Of a DNA stretch of 64,000 bases, positions 53,570 to 61,542 are shown piece after piece. The stretch spans positions 1 through 64,000 of the forward strand of contig AAXZ01000002.1 of the NCBI GenBank assembly GCA_000169395.1. Direction: 5' to 3'. Positions within the stretch are counted from its first letter, which is position 1; each line of letters opens with the position of its first letter. This stretch comes from Rhodobacteraceae bacterium HTCC2150. Lineage in GTDB: Bacteria; Pseudomonadota; Alphaproteobacteria; Rhodobacterales; Rhodobacteraceae. The notes below the pieces were generated by a model that saw only the letters and a program-made list of their open reading frames with translations, did no database searches and was not told the origin of the DNA. A program made the translations under genes and the position numbers.

Positions 53570-54448
53570 ATGACCGATCCAGTTAAAGAGATAGCAAATG
53601 GTGTGACGCGCCTTATCGCCCCTAACCCCTCACCGATGACATATTGGGGAACGAACACCTATATCCTTAACGATGGCCAAACTGCGGTCATTGATCCCGG
53701 TCCCGATGATAAAAGCCATATGGAGCGAATTTTGTCGGCCACTAACGGTCAAATTGATATAATTTTAGTGACCCATTCACATTTGGATCATTCGCCCTTG
53801 GCAAAACCGTTGTCTGAACTGACTGCTGCGCCTGTTTTGGCTTTCGGTCACAGCAAGGCGGGCCAATCGCCCTTGATGGCCGCGTTAGAGGCCACTGGTG
53901 ATCTGCAAGGGGGCGAAGGCTTAGATATGGAGTTTACACCAGATCGGATATTGTATGATGGTGAAGCGGTCGCATTTGGCGAAAATGACATCACCGCCAT
54001 TCACACCCCCGGTCATCTATCCAACCACATGTGTTTTAAGTGGCAGGATCAACTATTTAGCGGCGATCATGTGATGGATTGGGCGACCTCGATGGTGTCG
54101 CCGCCTGATGGTGATCTGGGTGATTTCATGAAATCTTGTGAAAAACTGCTCGATCATAAAGCGTTACAATACCACCCAGGACATGGTGACCCTGTTCAAA
54201 ACCCCAAAAAACGCGTTCAAGCCCTAATCCAACATCGAAAATCGCGAGAGACTCAGATTCTTTCTGCCCTTGGCAAATCACCAAAAAGTGCCACAATTCT
54301 TGCCGCCGAGATTTATACAGACATAAACCCAGCCCTTTTAGGCGCCGCCGCCCGCAATGTTTTTGCGCATTTGATCGATCTTCACAGCAAAGGCGTCGCA
54401 GAAACCACTGAAAACCTTAACTTTCTAGCACATTTCACCGCGCCATAA
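53570..54448 (+). CDS. metallo-beta-lactamase-fold hydrolase
   Basis: A 292-residue MBL protein of the LACTB2/glyoxalase-II-like type. Zinc motif VTHSHLDHSPLAKPL (HxHxDH), further ligands HTPGHLSNHMCF, LFSGDHVMDWATSMVSPPDG (Asp) and YHPGHGDPV. The C-terminal winged-helix-like part has ILAAEIYTDINPALLGAAAR. Cytoplasmic hydrolase of thioester or phosphoester substrates; the exact one is unknown. Confidence 0.86.
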   Translation: MTDPVKEIANGVTRLIAPNPSPMTYWGTNTYILNDGQTAVIDPGPDDKSHMERILSATNGQIDIILVTHSHLDHSPLAKPLSELTAAPVLAFGHSKAGQSPLMAALEATGDLQGGEGLDMEFTPDRILYDGEAVAFGENDITAIHTPGHLSNHMCFKWQDQLFSGDHVMDWATSMVSPPDGDLGDFMKSCEKLLDHKALQYHPGHGDPVQNPKKRVQALIQHRKSRETQILSALGKSPKSATILAAEIYTDINPALLGAAARNVFAHLIDLHSKGVAETTENLNFLAHFTAP

Positions 54449-54528
54449 GAAAAAATTCAAATAACAGCAAAAAACACGATAATGCCCCTAGACCTACCCA
54501 ATGCCCCTTGCTATATCCGGCCTCGTAT

Positions 54529-54603
54529 TCCGACGTAGCTCAGCGGTAGAGCAGTTGACTGTTAATCAATTGGTCGTAGGTTCGATCCCTACCGTCGGAG
54601 CCA
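54529..54603 (+). tRNA. tRNA-Asn (GUU), integration site
   Basis: A 75-nt tRNA with CCA. The acceptor TCCGACG/CGTCGGA pairs perfectly, the anticodon loop CTGTTAA gives GTT, and the T arm is GTAGG-TTCGATC-CCTAC. A tyrosine recombinase begins 40 nt after it in the same direction. The 3' half of the gene is the presumed attL. I looked for a second copy of the GGTTCGATCCCTACCGTCGG end in the remaining 9.4 kb and saw none, so attR should be beyond the window. Confidence 0.97.
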
Positions 54604-54643
54604 TACTAAAGCTTGATTCTGATTAAAGAACAGGCGGTTAGCT

Positions 54644-55540
54644 ATGGCGAAAAACTCTCAAAAACCAACACAATTGCAAGACCTGAGGTCTATCATAGAG
54701 GAATACGTTGATCTGAAGTCCTTGAACCGTAAACCTTTGTTCGAGGCTTTTGATTCCCTTTTTAGTATTGTTGGTGAAAAACCAGTAGGTGATTATACCA
54801 GAGGAGATGCCAGACAATACGTCAGAGTTTATGGTTCTAAGGTCAAAACTACATCAGTCCGTAGAAGGCTCAATAGTCTGAACGCAGTGTTTAACTACGC
54901 GATATACGAATTGGATTTACCACACAGGAACCCGTTCTCAAGAATCATCATTAAGGGTGAAGGTAAAGATGCGACCACTAGGGAACCCTTTTCTGTGGTT
55001 GAACTCAAGAAGCTGTACAGCGCCTCTTTAGCTTATGGTCAGCTACGCCTCATTCTTCCTATTCTTGGTGAAACTGGTTGTCGCTTATCTGAGGTTCTTG
55101 GTCTTATGAAACAGGATGTAATCCACACTGAGGATTTACTGGTTATTAATATCAGAGAGAATGATTGTAGAGGTCTCAAGACTGAGAATAGCAAGAGGTC
55201 GCTACCTGTCGTCTCTGATAGTGCCACAAAAGCCCTACAGAAATTACTAGGGGCTAAGAGCGACAGTCCTTACCTGTTTCCCCGCTACGCTTCTTGTGGC
55301 TACCTTAACAATACAGGGGCCTCAGCTACACTCTGTAAGCACCTCAAGAAGTCCTTCAACGGTAAAACCACCCACTGCCTAAGACACAGCTTTAGGGACC
55401 GCCTGAGAGACTGTGACGTGCCTTTAGAAGCCATAGATCAAGCTGGTGGATGGTCTAGTGTAGGTGGCGTAGGAACCAACTACGGTAAAGGCTACAGTAT
55501 GCCTAAACTAGCTGAGTACCTACAGCGTATATCTATTTAA
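54644..55540 (+). CDS. tyrosine recombinase/integrase
   Basis: A 298-residue tyrosine integrase. N-terminal SAM-like core-binding domain (about 10-105, DLRSIIEEYVDLKSLNRKPL) and a catalytic domain with Arg147 (GETGCRLSEVLGL), His244/Arg247 (THCLRHSFRDRL), Trp270 in the His/Trp position (AGGWSSVGG) and nucleophile Tyr280 (NYGKGY). It probably targets the adjacent tRNA-Asn. No excisionase-sized gene is beside it. Codon usage is distinct from the preceding chromosomal genes. Confidence 0.93.
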   Translation: MAKNSQKPTQLQDLRSIIEEYVDLKSLNRKPLFEAFDSLFSIVGEKPVGDYTRGDARQYVRVYGSKVKTTSVRRRLNSLNAVFNYAIYELDLPHRNPFSRIIIKGEGKDATTREPFSVVELKKLYSASLAYGQLRLILPILGETGCRLSEVLGLMKQDVIHTEDLLVINIRENDCRGLKTENSKRSLPVVSDSATKALQKLLGAKSDSPYLFPRYASCGYLNNTGASATLCKHLKKSFNGKTTHCLRHSFRDRLRDCDVPLEAIDQAGGWSSVGGVGTNYGKGYSMPKLAEYLQRISI

Positions 55541-55543
55541 TCT

Positions 55544-55672
55544 TTAGTAGCCACAGTTCTGGTAATTGCTGCTCATGCACTCACGAGCCATGGCTTGGGC
55601 TTGTTCGATAGCTTGCGGGGTCATTCGTTTGGCTGCAAAATCACGTTTAACAGAGAAAGTATCACAGTAATA
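55544..55672 (-). pseudogene. truncated C-terminus of an unidentified gene
   Basis: On the minus strand, a frame without a convincing start reads YYCDTFSVKRDFAAKR then MTPQAIEQAQAMARECMSSN and ends NYQNCGY before TAA at 55544. The M-T-P-x-x-I-x-x-A-Q-x-x-A pattern is like the end of bacterial helical-repeat (Sel1/TPR-like) secreted proteins as I know them. A stop at its left edge and lack of ribosome site suggest a remnant left from an insertion or deletion behind the integrase gene. Confidence 0.4.
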
Positions 55673-55794
55673 CCTTTTTTATTGACCATTTGGTAAAAAC
55701 TCTTGTATTTAATGATTGTTTGGGGCTACCTGCCCGATATTTGAGTAAACGCGTAAGACGCCCGATTGGGATATTTAAGGAAGATCAGAGGATT

Positions 55795-56133
55795 ATGGAA
55801 TTTTACAAAAAATCAGCAATGACACTATTTTTGACGGTCACAATGGGAAGCGTGGCTTATGCCGACATGTCCCTATCATGTGGTGACGGACAAGGGAATG
55901 AACGTTTAGTTTATGTTGATGAAGGTTGGAACGATAAAATGACCGTTTGGAACCCTAAAACACCTAACATAAAATTCGAAAAATCTGCTGATGACATCAG
56001 TAAAGCCCATTTTATCGCTTACGAGAACGATGCTTGGCGATTTGTTTATGATACAAATAAGTCGATGGGCACATTAACAAACAAGACCTTTGATGATCGA
56101 TACGGATGTTTTGCGACCCAGATAAGTCAATAG
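55795..56133 (+). CDS. small secreted protein, function unknown
   Basis: A 112-residue protein. The ATG at 55795 follows AGAGG; the product starts MEFYKKSAMTLFLTVTMGSV and a signal peptide ends near AYA-DMS. The mature part (LSCGDGQGNERLVYVDEGWN, AYENDAWRFVYDTNKSMG) has two cysteines that may pair. The final 30 residues are repeated imperfectly just after its stop (56121-56201), where a second tail ends exactly at the start of the ankyrin gene. It may be cargo involved in interaction with hosts or competitors; unknown. Confidence 0.7.
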   Translation: MEFYKKSAMTLFLTVTMGSVAYADMSLSCGDGQGNERLVYVDEGWNDKMTVWNPKTPNIKFEKSADDISKAHFIAYENDAWRFVYDTNKSMGTLTNKTFDDRYGCFATQISQ

Positions 56134-56201
56134 GCAGTTTAACAAACAAGGTCTTTGGCATTCCATACGGATGCTTCCAAATAGAGGCAATCGAAGAATG
56201 A
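56121..56201 (+). pseudogene. duplicated tail of the secreted protein
   Basis: In another frame, DKSIGSLTNKVFGIPYGCFQ then IEAIEE and TGA. It matches NKSMGTLTNKTFDDRYGCFA at the end of the upstream gene. Its TGA overlaps the ankyrin ATG (ATGA), which suggests that this was the original gene end, coupled to the ankyrin gene, and that a recombination between two paralogues left one and a half copies. Confidence 0.7.
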
Positions 56202-57181
56202 TTAAACACACAATAGCTGCACTAGCACTCACGCTGTCGCTAGCTTCATCAGCCGTACAAGCACAGGACACCAACTGTGATGGCTGGATGTCGTCAGATT
56301 GGGAAGTAAGAAAGGTGTTCTGGGAGGCGGCAACTCCTGAAACTGTCGCTGATTGCCTGAACTCTGGTGCAAGTGTGAATGCTAAAAGTGAATATGGACT
56401 CACACCGCTTCACTGGGCTGCAAGGGATAACGAAAACCAAGAAGTCCTGACTGTACTGCTAGAGGCTGGGGCTGATGTGAATGCTAGAAGTGAAGGATTC
56501 ACACCGCTTCATTGGGCTTATTCTAGCAAAAACCCAGAAGTGCTGGCTGTACTTTTAGACGCTGGGGCTGACGTGAATGCTAGAGCAGAAGCAAGCTTCA
56601 GGAATGAAGCCGGAGACACACCTCTCCATGGGCTTTTTCTTTCCTCTGAAGACATGACCCTTTTTTTTCAAAATCCAGAAGTTATAACATTGCTGCTAGG
56701 CGCTGGAGCAAATGTAAATACTAGGAATGCAATTGGCGATACACCTCTGCACAGAGCTGCTCATACTACTTATTATAAAACCAGCGGCAAAGTGGCTATT
56801 TTAGGCGTCATAACTGTACTACTAGACGGTGGAGCAGACGTGAATGCCAAAAATAGCGATGAGATGACGCCACTGCACAAGGCTGTCGAAAAGCGCGATT
56901 ACTATAATAGAAAGCCACACGTTTCTTACCCAGAAATCATCACCTCTCTCATAGAGGCTGGGGCTGACGTGAATGCTAGAGATAAATATGGAAGAACGCC
57001 GCTTCATTTAGCTTCAGAGTCTACTTACAATCCAGATTTTATAACAGTGCTGCTTAACGCTGGTGCTGACGGGACCGCTGTTGACGAACAAGGAAAGACT
57101 CCATTCGAGCTAGCTAAAGACAATGAAGCACTGGCAGGTACAGATGCTTACTGGGCGTTGAATGACGCAAGGTACAAGTAA
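56198..57181 (+). CDS. secreted ankyrin-repeat protein
   Basis: A 327-residue protein starting MIKHTIAALALTLSLASSAV at 56198; signal peptide cleaved near VQA-QDT. At least six ankyrin repeats follow from about residue 45, for example GLTPLHWAARDNENQEVLTV and LLEAGADVNARSEGFTPLHW, with the TPLH and G-A-D-V-N consensus well kept. Cys at DTNCDGW and ADCLNSG could pair. Periplasmic or exported. In other bacteria such genes act in protein binding, often with enzymes or toxins; the neighbour secreted protein may be its partner (inference). Confidence 0.88.
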   Translation: MIKHTIAALALTLSLASSAVQAQDTNCDGWMSSDWEVRKVFWEAATPETVADCLNSGASVNAKSEYGLTPLHWAARDNENQEVLTVLLEAGADVNARSEGFTPLHWAYSSKNPEVLAVLLDAGADVNARAEASFRNEAGDTPLHGLFLSSEDMTLFFQNPEVITLLLGAGANVNTRNAIGDTPLHRAAHTTYYKTSGKVAILGVITVLLDGGADVNAKNSDEMTPLHKAVEKRDYYNRKPHVSYPEIITSLIEAGADVNARDKYGRTPLHLASESTYNPDFITVLLNAGADGTAVDEQGKTPFELAKDNEALAGTDAYWALNDARYK

Positions 57182-57187
57182 GTCATA

Positions 57188-57231
57188 GTCTGACGCCAGC
57201 CTGTGTTACCTATCAGGTGCTGGCGTCAGAC
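57188..57231. terminator. long hairpin between convergent units
   Basis: GTCTGACGCCAGC and GCTGGCGTCAGAC are perfect 13-bp arms with an 18-base loop, placed between the ankyrin stop (57181) and the last stop of the leftward operon (57252). No T tract. Probably a two-way terminator. Confidence 0.75.
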
Positions 57232-57251
57232 ATTCATTCATTCAGCTTGGT

Positions 57252-57581
57252 CTAGTGCTTGTAGGCTTCTGGTGGGGCATCGACCTGCAAGTAATTAAAC
57301 AAGATACGCTGTAGCACCTCCTCTTCAGGCTCTTCTGGATACTTCCGTGAGATTTCTATCGCCTCAGCCACAACCCCTGAGCAGGATATTAGTATCGAGA
57401 AGTGCTTTAGATTCTCACTAAGACCACCATAACGGCAATGCGCCCTGTAGGCTGCGTAAAATGGCTGTGTGAGTGCCTTCTGGACTAGCTTTTCATCCCC
57501 TAGTTCATCACGAAGGAACTCAACGTAGTCTGCTACTCTAGGGTCATCACGAAGGACTAACGTAGTGTGTCGTTTACCCAT
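57252..57581 (-). CDS. element protein, function unknown
   Basis: 109 residues, MGKRHTTLVLRDDPRVADYV, then EFLRDELGDEKLVQKALTQP and a C-terminal helical part (EPEEEVLQRILFNYLQVDA). Mostly helical, acidic at the C-terminus, no membrane segment. Its start overlaps the next upstream gene by 8 nt. The last gene of the leftward block. I do not recognise it. Confidence 0.65.
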   Translation of the reverse strand: MGKRHTTLVLRDDPRVADYVEFLRDELGDEKLVQKALTQPFYAAYRAHCRYGGLSENLKHFSILISCSGVVAEAIEISRKYPEEPEEEVLQRILFNYLQVDAPPEAYKH

Positions 57582-57882
57582 GATAGAACTCCTTATTTCT
57601 TACCACATCCTTACAAGCGAGGATCAAGTGATGTTTGAGGGAGAAACCATCAGCAGCCTCTTCAATCTCAGGTGAAATAGGTAGAACTACCCTAATAGTG
57701 CGCTCTTGATGGCCTGTGTATTGGGCTGTGTGATCAAAAGCGTTAGCTGAGTTGTAGATCGGACTAATGACAGCACTTGTTAAGCTGCGCCGAGGTGCAT
57801 TAGGGGGGTTAAGGTATTCGTCTAGAATTTCATCTGTGAACTTAAGTGGTAGGTCCACGGGGTCCATTTTTTTATCTTTCAT
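57574..57882 (-). CDS. element protein, function unknown
   Basis: 102 residues from the ATG at 57882 (MKDKKMDPVDLPLKFTDEIL); the ATG two codons before sits on the AGAAGAG ribosome site. A beta-like segment ERTIRVVLPISPEIEEAADG and FSLKHHLILACKDVVRNKEF could be a DNA-binding or ring-type subunit, but no family was recognised. Overlaps both neighbours by a few bases. Confidence 0.62.
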   Translation of the reverse strand: MKDKKMDPVDLPLKFTDEILDEYLNPPNAPRRSLTSAVISPIYNSANAFDHTAQYTGHQERTIRVVLPISPEIEEAADGFSLKHHLILACKDVVRNKEFYHG

Positions 57883-58057
57883 ATTCATCTCTTCTGTTCA
57901 TTGGGTTCTGTTTTGCGTTCATTTGGTTCAATAGGATGGTAGGACTAACCCCCAAGCGAAGAAGCTCAGGGATCAGAAGGTTCAATACATTGTCAGGGGT
58001 GAGGTCAGTCTGGACGTAAGACCGCCATCGGGCTTCAGGCTTACTCTGTTGGCTCAT
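57872..58057 (-). CDS. element small protein, function unknown
   Basis: 61 residues, MSQQSKPEARWRSYVQTDLT, then PDNVLNLLIPELLRLGVSPT and a basic tail. It overlaps the downstream gene and the upstream gene by 17 nt each, in the manner of compact phage operons. Not recognised. Weak ribosome site. Confidence 0.5.
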   Translation of the reverse strand: MSQQSKPEARWRSYVQTDLTPDNVLNLLIPELLRLGVSPTILLNQMNAKQNPMNRRDEYER

Positions 58058-58226
58058 CTGAGAACTTCTTCAGATAGCGACAGTACCAGAGACAGTAGTT
58101 GTATCTGATGAACTGTCGGCCATTAGGGGTTATGTACCTACAAGAAATCTCATCAAAGATTATGCCGTAAGGTAGATGTGACCTCAGATAATCCCTGTAG
58201 TTCTTGGTGGGGTTAGGGTCAGACAC
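58041..58226 (-). CDS. element small protein, GTG start
   Basis: 61 residues starting from a GTG three bases after the stop of the previous gene: (M)SDPNPTKNYRDYLRSHLPYG, then FDEISCRYITPNGRQFIRYN, rich in Tyr, with two cysteines. No function can be given. The GTG and the absence of a strong ribosome site make this less certain; coupling to the previous stop helps. Confidence 0.5.
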   Translation of the reverse strand: MSDPNPTKNYRDYLRSHLPYGIIFDEISCRYITPNGRQFIRYNYCLWYCRYLKKFSDEPTE

Positions 58227-58229
58227 AAC

Positions 58230-58586
58230 TCAGTTACCGAAGCTGAACTTAGTGACCTTAGCATAGACCTGTTCACCAGTCTTAGGATGCGTGATGTTTT
58301 TGTATTCAGTATTAGAGCCAAAGCCCTTCTTGGTGGTCTCAGCAGGTGGATTGTCCAAGTAATCCTCAGCGATGTACTGACGGTGCAGGACGTTATTGTT
58401 CGGGATCATCTGCTTACCCGTGACCTTAGATTGACCAAGAACCTCTTTAGCCTTGTCGATCACGTCATGAGCAGCCGCTACGCTGGGGTCATCTTTGAAC
58501 TCAGCCCATGAATTGTTGAACTCAGTGGTTGCTGTTGATTGCTTAGCGAGTGCTTGGAACTGCTTCTGTTGTGTAGTGTTAGCCAT
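58230..58586 (-). CDS. element protein, function unknown
   Basis: 118 residues: MANTTQQKQFQALAKQSTAT, a polar helical first half (DVIDKAKEVLGQSKVTGKQM) and a second half with KKGFGSNTEYKNITHPKTGE and the end YAKVTKFSFGN. Good ribosome site (AAAGGAAAATTACA). It has its own AAC-rich leader. Possibly a structural or ssDNA-binding type protein by general composition, but no motif supports that. Confidence 0.62.
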   Translation of the reverse strand: MANTTQQKQFQALAKQSTATTEFNNSWAEFKDDPSVAAAHDVIDKAKEVLGQSKVTGKQMIPNNNVLHRQYIAEDYLDNPPAETTKKGFGSNTEYKNITHPKTGEQVYAKVTKFSFGN

Positions 58587-58713
58587 TGTAATTTTCCTTT
58601 ATGAATAGCTGTTTTGTTTCCCCAGAGGGAGTTGGTTGGTTTGAATTGTCGGGGTTTGGTTGTTGGTTAGTTATTGGTTAGTTATTGGTTATCAGTGTAA
58701 CCTATTGTAATAA
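58587..58713 (-). promoter_or_regulatory. AAC-rich leader with 11-bp tandem repeats
   Basis: On the plus strand TTGGTTAGTTA occurs twice in direct succession (58663-58684), followed by TTGGTTATCAG. In mRNA sense this gives an unstructured (AACCAATAACT)-type leader before the 118-residue gene. The 11-bp period is about one helical turn, so it may bind a protein, or it may be a translation enhancer. Confidence 0.5.
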
Positions 58714-59676
58714 CTACTGATTAGCGTGTTCAGCTTGAGGCTTGAATTTACCCCATTGTTCTTGTGCTGACTGTAGTTCTGCTACTGCTAGCTCTCTTTC
58801 CTTAGAAAGGTTACGACCGACACCAACCAAAGACTGATTAAGCCACTGATCAGACTGCATAACTGGAATAAACACAGGGAGTTTCATATCACGGAACACA
58901 AAGAGAGAGTTATCAGCCCACCAGTCAGCTAGGTTGAACTCAAAGGTGTTCGGTACGATCAGAGAGGCCCCTGTTTCAGTCTTAACCAGCAAGCAAACGT
59001 AACCACGCTTACGGAACCAGTGCTGTAGTTTAGCTACCAAGTCCTCAGATACGACCTTCCCAAGTGAGCAGAGTTCACCGTCGATATCCTGAAGTGTACG
59101 ATACCGTACTGGTAGACCATGTGGGATGTCTGACTTGTTATTCTCAGTTACGGGGATGTTCAGGTGGCACCACTGATAAGCGACCTCTAGGTCTAGCAAT
59201 GGTAGGTCTACGACCAAGGGTTTAACTCTAGCCACCAAACCAATCAGATCAGGCTCGATGTCTTGTGAGTTCAACCAAGTTACCGTGAGTGATTTATCTT
59301 GTACCTGAAACTGTAGGTCAGGCTCTCCAGTGCTTACGATCTGTAACTTAGGGCATGTGTCTTTGACCTTATAGACATCAGTTCCTTGGGACCGAATGAA
59401 CACCTCACCAACTAGTTCACGTAGAATAGCGTCATAACCTGCTACGGTATCTTTATCTGCTGTGGCTTTGTAGAGATGAAAACCACCCTCATGTGATCTG
59501 GTAGCCAAGATAGCAGCGATAATAGACCTGAAGGTCGCTTCGTCTGTGCCTTTCTTGCGTTTGTCGATCTTAGAGTACCACAGAGCCAATTGGTCCTGAG
59601 CATCTGTTCCTTTTGTAGTGTATCTCCCGATCTTGATTTCAATTGGATCAGGTAGGTTTTGTTTACGTCTTGCCAT
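58714..59676 (-). CDS. element protein, 320 residues, function unknown
   Basis: The second-largest gene of the leftward block. It starts MARRKQNLPDPIEIKIGRYT and has alternating helical and beta segments: EATFRSIIAAILATRSHEGG, then VVSEDLVAKLQHWFRKRGYV. The C-terminal tail is helical and polar (KERELAVAELQSAQEQWGKF). No P-loop, zinc site, signal or membrane span. The size and the Trp-rich mid part (NLADWWADNSLFVFRDMKLP) would fit a replication or structural role but I do not recognise a family. Confidence 0.68.
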   Translation of the reverse strand: MARRKQNLPDPIEIKIGRYTTKGTDAQDQLALWYSKIDKRKKGTDEATFRSIIAAILATRSHEGGFHLYKATADKDTVAGYDAILRELVGEVFIRSQGTDVYKVKDTCPKLQIVSTGEPDLQFQVQDKSLTVTWLNSQDIEPDLIGLVARVKPLVVDLPLLDLEVAYQWCHLNIPVTENNKSDIPHGLPVRYRTLQDIDGELCSLGKVVSEDLVAKLQHWFRKRGYVCLLVKTETGASLIVPNTFEFNLADWWADNSLFVFRDMKLPVFIPVMQSDQWLNQSLVGVGRNLSKERELAVAELQSAQEQWGKFKPQAEHANQ

Positions 59677-59687
59677 GTTTGTATTCC

Positions 59688-59888
59688 TTAAAATGTCGTT
59701 AGAATTGTTGTTAGAGTTGTGATGGTTGTTGTGATAGTGTCGGGGTATAAGCTCATCAGGAGACCTACGGTCATTCCGAGTGCTGTGATGAAGGTGTGTT
59801 CGTGTCGGGTCTGAAGGCTTTCTCTGGTTTTGTTCAGAGCAGCTACGTTTGTGTTGAGTCTGGTTAGTTCAGCGTTCAATGTTTGCAT
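59688..59888 (-). CDS. small coiled-coil/membrane protein
   Basis: 66 residues: a heptad-like N-terminal helix (MQTLNAELTRLNTNVAALNK), then a hydrophobic span TFITALGMTVGLLMSLYPDT and a Thr-rich end (TTTITTLTTILTTF). The arrangement of coiled coil then one membrane helix is like some small phage membrane proteins, but no specific assignment can be made. The last 15 codons are repetitive GTT/ATT-type triplets on the plus strand. Confidence 0.5.
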   Translation of the reverse strand: MQTLNAELTRLNTNVAALNKTRESLQTRHEHTFITALGMTVGLLMSLYPDTITTTITTLTTILTTF

Positions 59889-60204
59889 GTCTTGTTTCCG
59901 TTATTCAGTTTGTTCATTTCAGGTTGTTCATTTCAGGTAGTTTTAATTCATAAAGGTCCTCATAGATTGCTTTGGGATACGCCTGTAGCGCCTGAGAGCC
60001 TCAGAGAAGGCCTTACAGAGCTTTAGTGCTATTTGATGTATGTTCAGGAGGTATAGATACTGAAGGCGCTTTACGGGGCTTATATAGCCTCTCCGTGTCA
60101 ATTCTTACTGAATGCTTACTGTATTGTTAACAGGCTTAAAGAGCGCCTTTGATTTCTCGGTAGTCAGGCACCCTTTCAGGAACCTGAGTTTTCTTCACTA
60201 GTTG
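59889..60204 (-). other. intergenic region with 14-bp tandem repeat
   Basis: 316 bp without a supported gene. It holds a perfect tandem TTGTTCATTTCAGG (59910-59923, 59924-59937) next to the ribosome site of the 66-residue gene, the hairpin GGCT-TATATA-GCC near 60078, and GGCCTT-rich inverted pieces near 60010. It probably contains the promoter for the 59888 and 59676 genes and the terminator of the gene at 60205. Confidence 0.45.
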
Positions 60205-61449
60205 TTAAGCAGCTTCTACTAGCTCTAGTTCTTGCTCTTCTGTCATCCACTCTAGGAACAAGTTCATCATTACCTGACTAGCGAAGAACACCCGAACTGG
60301 ACCTGCGTTCTTCTCTCTGATGTTGGTACGGTAGATGAACTGAATGAGTTCTGACTTACGCCATTCATCTTGCATCTCAGGACTGAGGTTTAAGAACTTA
60401 GCCACAGCAGGATTTAGGTTCAGGTCATACATATGAAGCACCTCATCGCACTCCTTGAACGAGTTGGTTCCCTTTGTACTCTTGTGGCACCAGCGAGCCT
60501 TCTTCATTCGGGCTTCTGTGGGGAGAGGCTTATTCGGCTTGTCGCTCTCGTCTAACCAAAGACCTTTTCGGCATGTGACTAGAGTTTTCGATGGGACAAG
60601 ACCCTTTAGCACACCCCGTTCACGCTCCTTCTTGATACGACCGCCGCACTCCTTCTGCTTAGGTGACGTCATCCTCTTTTGTTTCTGGTATCCAAGCCGA
60701 TCTATTGGCAGGTCAAACTTCTTAACCGATAGCAACTGACGGGCCTTAGCTCTCTGTCTACGGTCTAGGTCATAGTCAGTATCTACGGTGTACCTGATGC
60801 CGTACTTACGGAGGTAAGCAGCCATGAGACTACCTTCTGCAAGGTACGTGTGGACTGTACAGCTATTAGAGCCAGTAAAGAGGCTTGGAGGTACAACAGA
60901 AACATAGAAGCCGTCAGCAGCCTTGTAGAGCCTTCCACGAAGGGCATCATCTAAGAGGCGATACTTAAAGACACTATCCCCTGTGGCTACCCACTTGTCT
61001 GTAGGCTTTACGTTCCCTTGCTCATCTACAGTAGCGAGACCGCTATCAAGGTAAACCTTCTGGAAGCCTGCCTCATCTGGACCTTGCTTATGGACTACAC
61101 AATCAAATACCTCATCAATCAGAACCTCATACATGCGTAGATCAACCTTACGGAGATCAATGTTATCAAACAGCGCATGGGTCGTTACGATGTTCTCACC
61201 GTCAGCTACTAGCTCAAGCAAGTGATTCATCTTGTTGCAAGTCTCAGTGTCAGTATCCAGCAGTTCTTGAGGTTGCGTGAAGGGAACTTTGGATTCCTTG
61301 AGGACGCGCTGGACCTCATCGATGGTTGGAACCACAACGAAATAGTGCTTACCAGTTTCAAAGCTGGAGATCATGCTTTGCGTCTTACCTGTACCGCAAG
61401 GACGGTCGAGGAATTTAACTACGTTGTTTTGGTTATTCACTTTTGTCAT
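60205..61449 (-). CDS. P-loop DExx helicase-like protein
   Basis: 414 residues. Walker A is DRPCGTGKTQSMI (about 15-27), motif Ia-like YFVVVPTIDEVQRVLKES, then ENIVTTHALFDN and a DExx box LIDEVFDC (about 110-117). The C-terminal part contains QFIYRTNIREKNAGPVRVFF, similar to motif VI regions with Arg fingers. This suggests an SF2-like helicase acting in replication of the element. The short length and a basic, Lys-rich insert (about 235-300) are unusual. The substrate is unknown. Confidence 0.72.
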   Translation of the reverse strand: MTKVNNQNNVVKFLDRPCGTGKTQSMISSFETGKHYFVVVPTIDEVQRVLKESKVPFTQPQELLDTDTETCNKMNHLLELVADGENIVTTHALFDNIDLRKVDLRMYEVLIDEVFDCVVHKQGPDEAGFQKVYLDSGLATVDEQGNVKPTDKWVATGDSVFKYRLLDDALRGRLYKAADGFYVSVVPPSLFTGSNSCTVHTYLAEGSLMAAYLRKYGIRYTVDTDYDLDRRQRAKARQLLSVKKFDLPIDRLGYQKQKRMTSPKQKECGGRIKKERERGVLKGLVPSKTLVTCRKGLWLDESDKPNKPLPTEARMKKARWCHKSTKGTNSFKECDEVLHMYDLNLNPAVAKFLNLSPEMQDEWRKSELIQFIYRTNIREKNAGPVRVFFASQVMMNLFLEWMTEEQELELVEAA

Positions 61450-61542
61450 TATTCAAATCTCTCTTTTTCCCTGATGGCTTCCACCAAGGTTGTTCGGTTA
61501 TTCGGTTGTCAGTGGTTGTTAGTGTTTGTTCGTTCTGGTTGC
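61450..61542 (-). promoter_or_regulatory. AAC-rich leader of the helicase-like gene
   Basis: In mRNA sense the leader holds AACAACCACTGACAACCGA then ATAACCGAACAACC, almost free of pairing potential. It resembles the leaders at 58587 and 59889. Ribosome site AAAAAGAGAG just before the ATG. Confidence 0.45.

Noticed and set aside
57181-57252. CRISPR-like repeat at the 13-bp inverted arms
   Set aside because: A single inverted pair between convergent genes, no repeat-spacer series.
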